A stretch of DNA of 64,000 bases from Methylolobus aquaticus (GTDB lineage Bacteria > Pseudomonadota > Gammaproteobacteria > Methylococcales > Methylococcaceae): NCBI GenBank assembly GCA_004168015.1, contig SEYW01000016.1, positions 38,825-102,824 on the forward strand, read 5' to 3'. Positions 16,840-25,343 of the stretch are shown piece by piece. Below the pieces are notes generated by a model. It was given only the letters and a program-made list of their open reading frames with translations, searched no databases and was not told where the DNA came from. How positions within the stretch are numbered: the first letter of the stretch is position 1; each line of letters begins with the position of its first letter. Made by a program: the position numbers and the translations under genes.

Positions 16840-18448
16840 CGGTGTCACCTCTCGACAGTCTTGGTTCAACGCGGGCCCGGACGTGGCCGTCATGGAATTC
16901 GATATCGAGCACGCCGGCTTTGTCGGCTTCGGCCACGGCACTGACCACTCCCCCGCGCTCGTCCCTCACCAGCGCGAAACCGCGTTGCAAGGTGGCCCTG
17001 GGCCCGAGGCCGAGTAACTCCCGCCCGAGCGACTCGATGGCGAATTCCGCTTCCGCGAGCCGCTGCCGCGCGAAATGGCCGATCGTGGCAAACAAGGTCC
17101 CAAGCTGCTGGTCGGCCTCGCCAAGACGGCGAAGGCTGGTCTGCTCCAGTTCATGGCGATGCCGCTCCAAGGCGTGTTCCGCCACCTGGAGCCGGCTGGT
17201 TGCCTGATGGCGGAGTTCATCCATAAGGCGCCCAATCCCATGTTCGGCCTGGGTCAGCAAGCGTCGACCAGACGCCTCAAGTTCCGTCCGTAGCAGTTCG
17301 ATGCCGCGCTCATGGATCGCGATGGCGTTGCCGGCGGCCCGGAGAATACTCAGCATGTCCTCGATCGCGGCATTCGCGTTCGCAGCAATCGCTCCGGCGA
17401 TGAAGCCGATCACCTTCGACGGCGTATCGCAGCGGCGATGTGCGATTTCGTCCAGCACGGTATTGTCGCGCTCGTGGCCGATGCCGGTGAGTACCGGCAC
17501 CGGCATTCGGCATACCGCGCGGGCGAGTTCCAGTTCATTCAGCCAGTACAGATCGGTCACCGAGCCGCCACCGCGAATGATGGCCAGCGCGTCGAAGCGC
17601 GTGCCGTGCTCGTAATCGCTGCGCACCCGATCCAGGGCCTCCAGCAGGCTGGAAGCGGCGGCCTGTCCCTGGAACTTCGCCGTGTAGTAGTCGAAGTGGC
17701 AGATGCCTGCCGCCTGAAGATGATCGGCATCGCGGCGAAAGTCGCCCAGGCCCGCGGCGTCCTGCGGGCTGATTACGGCGACATGGCAGAAGTCAGCGGG
17801 AGCAGGAAGTCCTCGGTTCAATCCCGCGATGCCCTCCCGATCCAGGGTCTCGCGTATGGCTTTCAGCTTGGCTTCGATATCGCCTAGGGTGTAGGCCGGG
17901 TCGATATCTTCGACAACGGCGCGAAGCCCATAGGCCGGATTCAGCTCCGCGGACAATTGCAGCAGCACCCTCAGGCCGACCGCCAGTTCCGCACCCGTGC
18001 CCTGCGCAAACTTGCCACACACGGCGCCGGCGCGCGAAGACCAGACGAAACTCTGCAAGCGGGCTACGAGGCGTGCGTCCGCGTCGTGCTCGACGAGTTC
18101 GATTGCGAGGTGGCCGCCATTGACCTGCCGCAGCTGGCTGATCTCGGCCCGGACCCACTGGGACCTCCGTACGTGAACGGCAACAGCTTCGGCCACCTGC
18201 GCCAGAAAGGCGCTCAAGGCGACACCGCTTTCCGGCAGGGCCGTCAGGGCATCGGACCGTGTGCCGGCAAACAGGTCGCCTGGAGCCCCGGGCGGCAGCC
18301 ATTCCTGGAAAGGTTCCAGCGGCGACCTCTCCGAAACATACCACTTCCGGACCACCGGATCCCAGCGGGCGCCCAGGCCCTTGGCCCGTTCCTTGGCGGG
18401 AAACGGTACGTTCAGGTACACCTTGTTGCTGGAATCGGGAACCGACAC
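16832..18448 (-). CDS. xseA: Exodeoxyribonuclease VII large subunit with N-terminal DUF5710 domain
   Basis: XseA is the catalytic subunit of exonuclease VII. From about residue 70 on the protein follows the family: an OB-fold-like segment ([22 protein letters not shown]), the catalytic core ([22 protein letters not shown], [46 protein letters not shown]), a long helical segment and the C-terminal [16 protein letters not shown]. The first roughly 50 residues ([20 protein letters not shown], then KWYV) match a DUF5710 domain, normally seen in primase- and plasmid-type proteins. That makes it about 538 residues, against about 450 usually. The start is a GTG with a poor ribosome-binding site. Confidence 0.88.
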   Translation of the reverse strand: MSVPDSSNKVYLNVPFPAKERAKGLGARWDPVVRKWYVSERSPLEPFQEWLPPGAPGDLFAGTRSDALTALPESGVALSAFLAQVAEAVAVHVRRSQWVRAEISQLRQVNGGHLAIELVEHDADARLVARLQSFVWSSRAGAVCGKFAQGTGAELAVGLRVLLQLSAELNPAYGLRAVVEDIDPAYTLGDIEAKLKAIRETLDREGIAGLNRGLPAPADFCHVAVISPQDAAGLGDFRRDADHLQAAGICHFDYYTAKFQGQAAASSLLEALDRVRSDYEHGTRFDALAIIRGGGSVTDLYWLNELELARAVCRMPVPVLTGIGHERDNTVLDEIAHRRCDTPSKVIGFIAGAIAANANAAIEDMLSILRAAGNAIAIHERGIELLRTELEASGRRLLTQAEHGIGRLMDELRHQATSRLQVAEHALERHRHELEQTSLRRLGEADQQLGTLFATIGHFARQRLAEAEFAIESLGRELLGLGPRATLQRGFALVRDERGGVVSAVAEADKAGVLDIEFHDGHVRARVEPRLSRGDTDE

Positions 18449-18658
18449 GTCACTTATGAGTTGAGATCGTCGGGAACTGAAACGGATGTCACGCCAAGCC
18501 GAATGCTACCACGCTGCGGGTGATGTCCGGCAGCAAGCGACCGAACGCCGCTGCCCTGACGACGTTTGTCTCGATGCTCGCCAGCCGCTTGCAGCGGGGG
18601 TAGTAAGATATGCGCATTTTCCAATCACGGACTCGGCAACTCGATCCGAGACGAGAGC

Positions 18659-19303
18659 ATGTCCCATTACCCACCCGACGGGTTCGCAGCACCGTACCGA
18701 CCCAGACTGGCTGCCGCGGCCGAGATGCACTGGTCGGTCGCCGACGGGGAATTACTGCTCATTGAGGGCTTCCTGACCCCGCCGGAAGCGGCAACGCTGT
18801 TCCAATCGCTGCGGTCCGAACTCGACTGGCGGGAAGAAGTCCTCGTGATCGCGGGCCGGCAGGTCATGGTGCCGCGGCTGGTCTGCTGGTACGGAGACCC
18901 GGGAAGCCGTTATCGCTACTCCGGGGTGTCGCACGAACCCATGCCCTGGACACCGGCGCTGGCGGAAGTCAGAGCAGCCGTGGAAGCGTGGAGCGGCTGT
19001 CGCTTCAACAGTGTCCTCGGCAACCTCTATCGCAGCGGCCAAGACTCGATGGGATGGCACGCCGACAAAGAGAAGGAACTCGGACCGAACCCCGTCATTG
19101 CCTCGCTCAGCCTGGGCGCGACCCGCCGCTTCCTGCTGCGGCACAATCGGACACGGGAACAGCGCGAGCTCAGCCTGACCGACGGAAGCCTGTTGATCAT
19201 GGGCGGCGGCCTGCAGCACGCCTGGCGTCATTGCGTACCGAAAGCGCCGCGGGGCGCGGAAGCGCGCATCAATCTGACCTTTCGCCTGATCAAGGAGCCC
19301 TGA
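18659..19303 (+). CDS. alkB: Alpha-ketoglutarate-dependent DNA repair dioxygenase AlkB family
   Basis: This is a Fe(II)/2-oxoglutarate dioxygenase of the AlkB2-like type, which removes alkyl groups from DNA bases. The 214 residues show the substrate lid region (VPRLVCWYGD), NSVLGNLYRSGQDSMGWHAD with the iron-binding His-x-Asp, SLGATRRFLLRH, LLIMGGGLQHAWRHCVPK with the distal His, and RINLTFR with the 2-oxoglutarate-binding Arg. The ATG at 18659 is used; upstream sequence in frame has no family similarity. The NUDIX gene begins directly after its stop, so the two form an operon. Confidence 0.92.
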   Translation: MSHYPPDGFAAPYRPRLAAAAEMHWSVADGELLLIEGFLTPPEAATLFQSLRSELDWREEVLVIAGRQVMVPRLVCWYGDPGSRYRYSGVSHEPMPWTPALAEVRAAVEAWSGCRFNSVLGNLYRSGQDSMGWHADKEKELGPNPVIASLSLGATRRFLLRHNRTREQRELSLTDGSLLIMGGGLQHAWRHCVPKAPRGAEARINLTFRLIKEP

Positions 19304-19840
19304 ATGAACCAAAGTCACGCCTCGCACTCGGAATGGCTGGAAGTGGTCGATGGCGATGACCGTGTCGTCGACCGCAGGCGCCGCGCGGACATCCACCGGC
19401 TTGGCCTCAGGCATCGCGCCACGCATGTCCTGCTGTTCAACCGGCAAGGACTCCTCTTCCTGCAGCGGCGCTCTCAGCAAAAGGACATCAATCCCGGGCT
19501 ATGGGATACCTCAGCCGCCGGGCACGTCGATCCCGGCGAAAGCTATGACGACTGCGCGCGGCGCGAACTATCGGAGGAACTCGGCATACACTGCGCCCCC
19601 GAAGCACTGGAACTTCTCTTCAAACTGCCGGCCAGCGAGACCACCGGCTGGGAATTCATACACGTCTACCGCACCGTGCATGACGGCCCGCTGCAGTTGA
19701 ATGCCGAGGAGATCGACGACGGCATGTGGCTGCCGCCGGAGGCGATCGATCGCTGGGAAGACCAGGAAGACCGCCGCCTGTCGGCGACCTTCAGAAGTCT
19801 CTGGGCCTGCTTTCGGGCACTTTCGCCTGTAGCAGGCTGA
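19304..19840 (+). CDS. NUDIX hydrolase
   Basis: The 178-residue protein carries an intact Nudix box, GHVDPGESYDDCARRELSEE, near residues 71-90, with all catalytic glutamates. The N-terminal part (VVDRRRRADIHRLGLRHRATHVLLFN, QRRSQQKDINPGLWD) resembles the YfcD/isopentenyl-diphosphate isomerase-like Nudix branch. The exact substrate is unknown. It begins immediately after the alkB stop, which suggests a shared role in nucleotide or nucleic-acid damage control, though that is inference from context. Confidence 0.88.
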   Translation: MNQSHASHSEWLEVVDGDDRVVDRRRRADIHRLGLRHRATHVLLFNRQGLLFLQRRSQQKDINPGLWDTSAAGHVDPGESYDDCARRELSEELGIHCAPEALELLFKLPASETTGWEFIHVYRTVHDGPLQLNAEEIDDGMWLPPEAIDRWEDQEDRRLSATFRSLWACFRALSPVAG

Positions 19841-19850
19841 ACCGCCCTCG

Positions 19851-20609
19851 TCAGAGCCGGTAACGCGCCGAACGGCGTAGGGACAGGGACAGGTGCTGGT
19901 TCAGGTAGGAGGGCCGGTAGATCAGCTTGACCAGCACAAAACCGGCCGCGAAACCGCCCACGTGCGCCCAGAAGGCCACGCCTCCGCCGGCCCCCTGCAG
20001 CGTTGGCAGACCGCCGGCAATCTGGATGACGAACCAGTACCCCAGCATGGCCAAGGCCGGAACCGACACGGTCGTAACGAAAAAACCCAGGAAGATCAGA
20101 ACGATCACATGCGCTCTGGGGTACAGCCGGGCATATGCCCCCATCACCCCGCCAATGGCCCCGGACGCGCCGACCATCGGCACGGCCGCACCCGGGTCGC
20201 TAAGGATCTGGGCACCTGCAGCGGCAAGACCGCAGATCAGGTAGAACGCGATGAACCGCAGCCAGCCCATCGCATCTTCGACATTGTCACCGAACACCCA
20301 CAAAAACCAGAGGTTGCCGATGATGTGAAACCAGCCGCCATGCATGAACATGTGCGTCAGCAGCGTCAGGTGCGAAGTGTTCCCGTCGAGCACGCAGCTC
20401 AGCCCTTCGCCGAGCGGGATGGCCGTGTTCAAAGGCGCGAGCCCGAACAACTCGCCCGGGATCAGACCGTAGGCGCACAGCGATTGTGCCATGGTCGCGC
20501 CATTTCCCATCCCCTGCACGAAGATCCACGCGGCGATGTTCAATGCGATCAGTGCGAACGTTGCCAGCGGCCGTCGGAACGTCGGGTTCTCGTCACGCAA
20601 AGGAAACAT
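19851..20609 (-). CDS. Rhomboid family intramembrane serine protease
   Basis: A 252-residue polytopic membrane protein with at least six hydrophobic segments. The rhomboid signatures are present: HMFMHGGWFHIIGNLWFLWVFG in the loop 1/helix 2 region, the catalytic serine in GASGAIGGVMGAY and the catalytic histidine in AHVGGFAAG. The ATG at 20609 starts at the first hydrophilic stretch before membrane helix 1; the upstream frame is not conserved-looking. It converges on the NUDIX gene with a ten-base gap. Substrates cannot be predicted. Confidence 0.9.
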   Translation of the reverse strand: MFPLRDENPTFRRPLATFALIALNIAAWIFVQGMGNGATMAQSLCAYGLIPGELFGLAPLNTAIPLGEGLSCVLDGNTSHLTLLTHMFMHGGWFHIIGNLWFLWVFGDNVEDAMGWLRFIAFYLICGLAAAGAQILSDPGAAVPMVGASGAIGGVMGAYARLYPRAHVIVLIFLGFFVTTVSVPALAMLGYWFVIQIAGGLPTLQGAGGGVAFWAHVGGFAAGFVLVKLIYRPSYLNQHLSLSLRRSARYRL

Positions 20610-20810
20610 CGGGACCTCATTGGGTGAGTAAAACGAGCGCCAGCATGCGCGCGAAAGGATCTGCCGGCCAACCCCACTGCCATCGTGAGCTCCCCGGCGC
20701 GGCAAACATCAGAGTCGAAAACGACCGCAGGGCGCCCACACCGGCATTGCAGCGACCTTGCGAATGGACCTTGCCTGGCGTCGATCGACGGTTGTGCGGC
20801 GAGGACCCCG

Positions 20811-21485
20811 TCAGCGTCGCAGCGCCCCGAAAGGCACGTCCAGCACACCGTACTCCGGCCAATCCCGGAAATCGTAATGCCACCACTCCCGCGGATGCAC
20901 GGTGAAACCTTCGGCAGTCATCGCCGCGCGCAGGCTGTCGCGATAACGACGGGATTCAGGCGTTCCGCCGCCGTAATCCGGGTAGGCCCGGGTGGTCATC
21001 TCATCATAATCCGTCGGCATCGTAACGGCCTGTCCGCTGGCCAAGTCATACAGAGACAGATCGACCGCGCAACCACGGTTATGCCGTGACCCCAGTTTGG
21101 GGTCGGCGACGAAATTCCGTTTGTCGCCGCTAACCGAGTCCCAGAAGACTTTGGTGACCGACCAGGGTCGGTATCCATCGTAGACGAGCAAGCCCAGGCC
21201 CTCGGACCGCAGCGCCCGGTGCACGCGCACGAGCGCCTCGGCCGCTGGGCGCTGTAGGAACACACGGCCTTCCGGATAGACCGCACGTCCGATGAAATTA
21301 TTCACGGTCGCGTACCGCACATCGAGCTTGATGGTCGGATCGAGCGTGACCAGTTCGACCAGATCCGGCTCTCTGACCGGATGATCCGGCGCGGGCGGAC
21401 CATCGGACTGTGGTACGGTGGTACATGCGGCGGTCGCAAGGGCCAGACTCAAGGCGACACCTCTCCGGGTCAGCGTATCAGACAT
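20811..21485 (-). CDS. D-alanyl-D-alanine dipeptidase, VanX/DdpX-like
   Basis: A zinc D-Ala-D-Ala dipeptidase of peptidase family M15D, acting in the periplasm. The N-terminus has a signal segment (RRGVALSLALATAACTT) with a weak lipobox, so it may be a lipoprotein. The metal site is seen in SRHNRGCAVDLSLYD (His and Asp ligands) and EWWHYDF, with the VanX arginine in VYDGYRPWSV. The 224 residues begin at the ATG at 21485, which overlaps the stop of the thioredoxin gene by eight bases. Absence of vanH/vanA neighbours argues for peptidoglycan recycling, not glycopeptide resistance. Confidence 0.88.
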   Translation of the reverse strand: MSDTLTRRGVALSLALATAACTTVPQSDGPPAPDHPVREPDLVELVTLDPTIKLDVRYATVNNFIGRAVYPEGRVFLQRPAAEALVRVHRALRSEGLGLLVYDGYRPWSVTKVFWDSVSGDKRNFVADPKLGSRHNRGCAVDLSLYDLASGQAVTMPTDYDEMTTRAYPDYGGGTPESRRYRDSLRAAMTAEGFTVHPREWWHYDFRDWPEYGVLDVPFGALRR

Positions 21486-22287
21486 ACACGGCACTGCTGA
21501 GCGCACCGCGAAATTCGCGGGTCAGCGGATGGTCGTCGCCCAGGTAGCGGAACAGGGCTACACACGCCTTGCGAGCACCATCATCGTCGTAGCTGCGTGA
21601 CTTTCGCACCACGTCGATAAAACCTTCGAAGGCCCCCTTAAAATCGGCTTGTTTCAGCCGCTCCGCCCCAGCCAGGTAGGCGTCCCGGACAGCTCCCTCA
21701 GGCAAGTCCGCCTGACCATCGGCCAGTTCGAGCAAACGGGCCAGGGTGCGGATCGCATCGGCCATCGCAAATCCGTCATCACCGGGACCGATCGCTGCGA
21801 GCACCGAAGTTGCGGCCGCCGGGGCCGTGAACAGTTGTGCCCGAGCCAGCGACAAGCGCGCGGCCAGATTCCCGGGTTCCACCGCGAGTATGTCCTGCAA
21901 CAGGGGGATCGCCTGGGCTGTCTTGCCGAGGGATAGTAATTCTTCCGCGCGCTGCAACTGCTCCCTCCGGGGGCTCGGCAGCACCCGTTGCAGCCAGTCC
22001 TCGATCCGATTCTCGGGGAGTGCACCGGAAAACTCGTCCACCACCTCGCCGTCGACGAATAGCTTGACGTTGGGAATGCTGCGAATGCGAAACCGCTCTG
22101 CTACCTCCGGTTGTTCCTCGGTGTTGACCTTGACCAGTACGAGGCGATCATGATGGCGTTCCGCAATGCGCTCCAGGACAGGCGTCAGCGCTCGACAGGG
22201 GGCGCACCAGGGAGCCCAGAAATCCACGAGCACGGGTATCGAAAAGCTGGGGGTCACGACTTCGGCATCGAAATCGAATGGCGACAT
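21478..22287 (-). CDS. Thioredoxin-fold chaperone CnoX/YbbN family
   Basis: An N-terminal thioredoxin domain with a complete redox motif WAPWCAPC (Cys near residues 32 and 35) is followed by a tetratricopeptide-like helical region (LLSLGKTAQAIPLLQDILAVEPGNLAARLSLA), the CnoX/YbbN layout. In Escherichia coli CnoX the redox cysteine pair is degenerate; here it is intact, so reductase activity is possible. The ATG at 22287 has GGAG upstream and is preferred over the GTG at 22302. Its stop overlaps the dipeptidase start, so they are co-translated. Confidence 0.9.
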   Translation of the reverse strand: MSPFDFDAEVVTPSFSIPVLVDFWAPWCAPCRALTPVLERIAERHHDRLVLVKVNTEEQPEVAERFRIRSIPNVKLFVDGEVVDEFSGALPENRIEDWLQRVLPSPRREQLQRAEELLSLGKTAQAIPLLQDILAVEPGNLAARLSLARAQLFTAPAAATSVLAAIGPGDDGFAMADAIRTLARLLELADGQADLPEGAVRDAYLAGAERLKQADFKGAFEGFIDVVRKSRSYDDDGARKACVALFRYLGDDHPLTREFRGALSSAVYV

Positions 22288-22324
22288 GCTGAGCGGCTCC
22301 ACGATAGGACTTCGGACTTAGGCT

Positions 22325-22338
22325 ACCAGATTTCTGGT
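22325..22338. promoter_or_regulatory. Perfect dyad at the thioredoxin gene promoter
   Basis: ACCAGA and TCTGGT form a perfect inverted repeat around TT. On the minus strand it lies just downstream of an extended -10 (TG plus TAAAAT, at 22349-22344), so it would cover the transcription start of the CnoX-type gene like an operator. The binding protein is unknown. Confidence 0.4.
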
Positions 22339-22413
22339 CACAAATTTTACAGGGGTAAGACACCCCGCGGGTGGCGCCGGCTGAAGGCAATTACGGGCCT
22401 ACTGCTAACAGAA

Positions 22414-22436
22414 TTATCCACAGAAACTGTGGACAA
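22414..22436. promoter_or_regulatory. Head-to-head pair of DnaA boxes
   Basis: A perfect DnaA box TTATCCACA (22414-22422) faces an inverted near-consensus box TGTGGACAA (22428-22436), together making a ten-base inverted repeat around AAA with one mismatched pair. It lies in the long non-coding region upstream of the thioredoxin gene. Confidence 0.6.
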
Positions 22437-22541
22437 CTCATGCGGCACCAAGGGGTCAGCAGCTACCCCAAGCGCTGGCTCGCGTCAACCATGAAGGACG
22501 CAAGACGCGTTCATCGCGGAAGAGGCGCAGGCGCCAAAGAG

Positions 22542-22577
22542 CATATAAATAATTTAATTACAATAACTTAATAAAAC
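22542..22577. other. AT-rich tract in a GC-rich region
   Basis: About 36 bases are almost entirely A and T, in a window whose genes are GC-rich. It sits between DnaA boxes at 22414-22436 and 22679-22687, as an unwinding element would. Confidence 0.5.
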
Positions 22578-22678
22578 TCGGCCAGCGGTTACAGCGGATC
22601 TTCCATGCGGCATGCACCAATCAAATGCGCTCGGTCCGGGCAGGCGGCTTGCGACTCATACAGCCTATGGGCAAATAC

Positions 22679-22687
22679 TTATCCACA
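22679..22687 (+). promoter_or_regulatory. DnaA box
   Basis: A second perfect TTATCCACA, about 265 bases from the first pair and on the other side of the AT-rich tract. Confidence 0.55.
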
Positions 22688-22948
22688 CCCGGAAAAGTGT
22701 GTTCAGGCACACACCCCACTGCGGGATTCGACGCGGCGGGACGACCCGCGGCATAGGCTAGGCGCCTCACGGCGCAAGTGGGTCTTGGTGCCCCCGAACT
22801 GGCGGCTGCCTCAGCACTGACGCGAGAACCGGATGAAACCGCCTGCAGCCCGTGTCAGCTCACGCATCGGGAATCCGCTTGAGGCGGAGGAAGCTGACGC
22901 GAGGCGCTGCCCGTGCCACGCCCCCCCAGAGTCCCCAAAGGCAGTGGC

Positions 22949-23716
22949 TCAATTGTCGGGCTTGTCGACGCACGGATCGAGCTGACAGGGCTCCAGTTCC
23001 GGCAGTGGCGGCTCGTTCAGCGTGATGCCCTGATTGGTCACACAGCGCCGCAGCGCTTCAACCTGCTCGTCCAGCTTCTGGATGTGATCCAGCATGTGAT
23101 TGATGGCATGCGCCACCGGGTCGGGCATATCGGGCGTCATGCCGTAGGCGTCAAAACCAATCCGGCTGGCGATCGACCGACGCCGCTCTTCCTGTGCCTC
23201 GCGATCGGGATTCACGAAATGTCCCGGAATACCGACGACGGTGGCACCGGCGGGCACGCTCTTCAGCACCACCGAGTTCGACCCGATCCGTGCGCCGTCA
23301 CCGACCGATATCGGTCCCAACACCTTCGCGCCGGCACCGATCACGACCCCGTTGCCCAGGGTCGGATGGCGCTTGCCCTTCTTCCAGCTCGTGCCACCCA
23401 GTGTGACACCGTGATAGAGCGTGCAGTCATCGCCGATGACGGCGGTTTCTCCGATCACCACTCCCATCCCGTGATCGATGAAGAAGCGGTGCCCGATCTG
23501 CGCCCCGGGGTGAATCTCGATACCGGTCCACCAGCGCGAAAACGTTGCGATCATTCGAGCCGGCCAGCGCAGACCCTTGTTCCACAGCCGGTGCGTGAGC
23601 CGGTGCACAAGCACGGCATGCACACCCGGATAGGTCGTCATGATCTCCCAGAACGACTGCGCGGCCGGATCCCGCTCGAAGATGACACCGAATTCGTCTC
23701 GAAGACGCTGTAGCAT
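22949..23716 (-). CDS. cysE: Serine O-acetyltransferase
   Basis: CysE acetylates L-serine with acetyl-CoA, the first step of cysteine synthesis. The 255-residue protein (ATG at 23716) has the N-terminal helical part ([31 protein letters not shown]) and the left-handed beta-helix with catalytic [52 protein letters not shown] and [12 protein letters not shown]. The C-terminal tail is extended and Pro/Glu-rich. It begins eight bases after trmJ. A longer frame upstream overlaps trmJ and is not likely translated. The short EpsC-like form is common next to Fe-S regulators, but none is present here. Confidence 0.94.
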   Translation of the reverse strand: MLQRLRDEFGVIFERDPAAQSFWEIMTTYPGVHAVLVHRLTHRLWNKGLRWPARMIATFSRWWTGIEIHPGAQIGHRFFIDHGMGVVIGETAVIGDDCTLYHGVTLGGTSWKKGKRHPTLGNGVVIGAGAKVLGPISVGDGARIGSNSVVLKSVPAGATVVGIPGHFVNPDREAQEERRRSIASRIGFDAYGMTPDMPDPVAHAINHMLDHIQKLDEQVEALRRCVTNQGITLNEPPLPELEPCQLDPCVDKPDN

Positions 23717-23724
23717 AGGTCCGC

Positions 23725-24453
23725 TTACTCTTTGGCGCCTTTCAATCGGAACTGCATGGTGGTGAGAATCCCCCGCAGCAGATGGATTTCTGGTTCTTCC
23801 AGACGCGAGCGGTTGAACAGGCGGCGCAAACGCCGCATCGTCGAATCGCCCGTCCTGCGCTCGTGCAGAAACCCGACATCCCAAAGCGTGGCCTCGAGGT
23901 GGCCGAAGAAGGATTCCAGTTCGGCCCCGGTTGCCAGCGGTACCGCTGGCTCCATTGCGGCGTCGCCGCTCCCGTTCGTGACCCACAACTCGTAAGCCAC
24001 CAACTGCACCGCGGCCGCCACATTCAAGGACGAGAACTCAGGGTTGCTCGGGATGTGCAGCAAGAAATGACAGAGTTCCAGTTCCTCATTGGTCAAACCG
24101 GAATGCTCGCGTCCGAACAGGATCGCAGTGCGGCTGCCCCGCGCCTGCCGTCCGGCCAGGTCCGCGCATTCCCGCGGCGTCAGCTGTGGCCATGGAATCG
24201 AGCGGAGCCGCGCGCTCGCCCCTATCGTCAAATGGCAATCGGCGATCGCGGCCGACAGGGTGGGGTAGACGACCGCGTTCGCGAGAATGTCGTCGGCACC
24301 GGCCGCGCGAGCGGTGGCCTGCTCGTCCGGAAAGACCCGCGGAGTGACCAGCGCCAGATCGGACAGGCCCATGTTCTTCATGGCCCGCGCGGTCGCCCCG
24401 ATATTTCCCGGATGCGTCGTTCCGACGAGCACGATCCGTATGGTCGACAGCAT
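23725..24453 (-). CDS. trmJ: tRNA (cytidine/uridine-2'-O-)-methyltransferase TrmJ
   Basis: TrmJ methylates the 2'-OH of residue 32 in several tRNAs. The 242 residues show SPOUT-class motifs: [23 protein letters not shown] at the N-terminus, [16 protein letters not shown] in motif 2 and [23 protein letters not shown] in the knotted SAM site. The C-terminal helical extension with [24 protein letters not shown] is typical of TrmJ. It is divergent from suhB, the usual arrangement, and precedes cysE by eight bases. Confidence 0.94.
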   Translation of the reverse strand: MLSTIRIVLVGTTHPGNIGATARAMKNMGLSDLALVTPRVFPDEQATARAAGADDILANAVVYPTLSAAIADCHLTIGASARLRSIPWPQLTPRECADLAGRQARGSRTAILFGREHSGLTNEELELCHFLLHIPSNPEFSSLNVAAAVQLVAYELWVTNGSGDAAMEPAVPLATGAELESFFGHLEATLWDVGFLHERRTGDSTMRRLRRLFNRSRLEEPEIHLLRGILTTMQFRLKGAKE

Positions 24454-24539
24454 GGCCCAGCGCTACCCAGCAACGAAAAGCCCGGAATAGTAACAGAATT
24501 TTGCTATCCTAGCGGGTCAATCCCAGAGCAGTGTTCCTT

Positions 24540-25343
24540 ATGGACCCCATGATCACCATCGCGACCCGGGCGGCCCGGGCCGCGGGCGACGTCATCGTTC
24601 GCTCCCTCGGCCGCGTCGATCCGCGCAAAATTGCCGTCAAGAGCCGCAACGATTTCGTCAGCGACGTCGACCGGCAGGCAGAACGCGAAATCGTTGCCAT
24701 CCTGCAGAAGGCCTATCCCGCCCACGGTATCCTCGGCGAGGAAGGCGGCCGCACCGGGGCACGCGAAGAAGACTACGTGTGGGTCATCGATCCGCTCGAC
24801 GGCACGACGAATTTCCTGCATGGCTTTCCGCAGTTTGCCGTCTCGATCGGCCTGCTGTATCGCGGCCGGCCCGAGGTCGGGGTCATCTACGATCCGATGC
24901 GGCAGGAACTGTTCACAGCCAAACGCGGTGCCGGAGCCACGCTCGAGAACCGGCGCATGCGCGTGACGCCCCACCCCGGCCTGCCGGCCGCCCTGCTGGG
25001 CACCGGATTTCCGTTCAAGGATCAAAGCTACATCGACCCGTATCTGGCCATGCTGAAGGCTCTGATCAAGGACACCGCCGGCATTCGGCGGGCCGGCTCG
25101 GCCGCACTCGATCTGGCCTACGTGGCCGCGGGGCGTTTGGACGGCTTCTGGGAGATCGGGCTGCAGCTGTGGGACATGGCAGCCGGGGTGCTGATGATTC
25201 AGGAAGCTGGCGGCATCGTGACCGACTTATCCGGTAGCGACCGCTTTCTGGACAACGGCCAGATACTCGCGGCGAACCCGAAGCTGCATCAGGCGATGCT
25301 CGAAACCATCGCCCCGCATCTGGACGATCAGCTCCGCCGCTGA
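24540..25343 (+). CDS. suhB: Inositol-1-monophosphatase SuhB
   Basis: SuhB is a Mg2+-dependent phosphatase, and in gammaproteobacteria also a partner of rRNA transcription antitermination complexes. From the ATG at 24540 it has 267 residues. Motifs are GILGEEGG, the metal site WVIDPLDGTTNFLHGFPQFA, and the C-terminal WDMAAGVLMIQEAGG. An extended -10 (TGC then TATCCT near 24504) lies upstream, shared with divergent trmJ. The stop overlaps the convergent channel gene by 16 bases. Confidence 0.95.
   Translation: MDPMITIATRAARAAGDVIVRSLGRVDPRKIAVKSRNDFVSDVDRQAEREIVAILQKAYPAHGILGEEGGRTGAREEDYVWVIDPLDGTTNFLHGFPQFAVSIGLLYRGRPEVGVIYDPMRQELFTAKRGAGATLENRRMRVTPHPGLPAALLGTGFPFKDQSYIDPYLAMLKALIKDTAGIRRAGSAALDLAYVAAGRLDGFWEIGLQLWDMAAGVLMIQEAGGIVTDLSGSDRFLDNGQILAANPKLHQAMLETIAPHLDDQLRR

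Larger units (their letters stand above)
22288..22948. other. Long intergenic region with DnaA boxes, dyads and AT-rich tract
   Basis: This 661-base region lies between the CnoX-type gene (leftward) and the 3' end of cysE. No frame looks coding. It contains the dyad at 22325-22338, a hairpin GGGGT/ACCCC at 22352-22366, three DnaA boxes and the AT-rich tract. It could be a DnaA-titration or replication-linked site, or simply a regulated promoter region. Confidence 0.5.

Noticed and set aside
20811..21485. Vancomycin resistance
   Set aside because: Only a VanX-like dipeptidase is present, without vanH, vanA or vanRS, and the host is Gram-negative.
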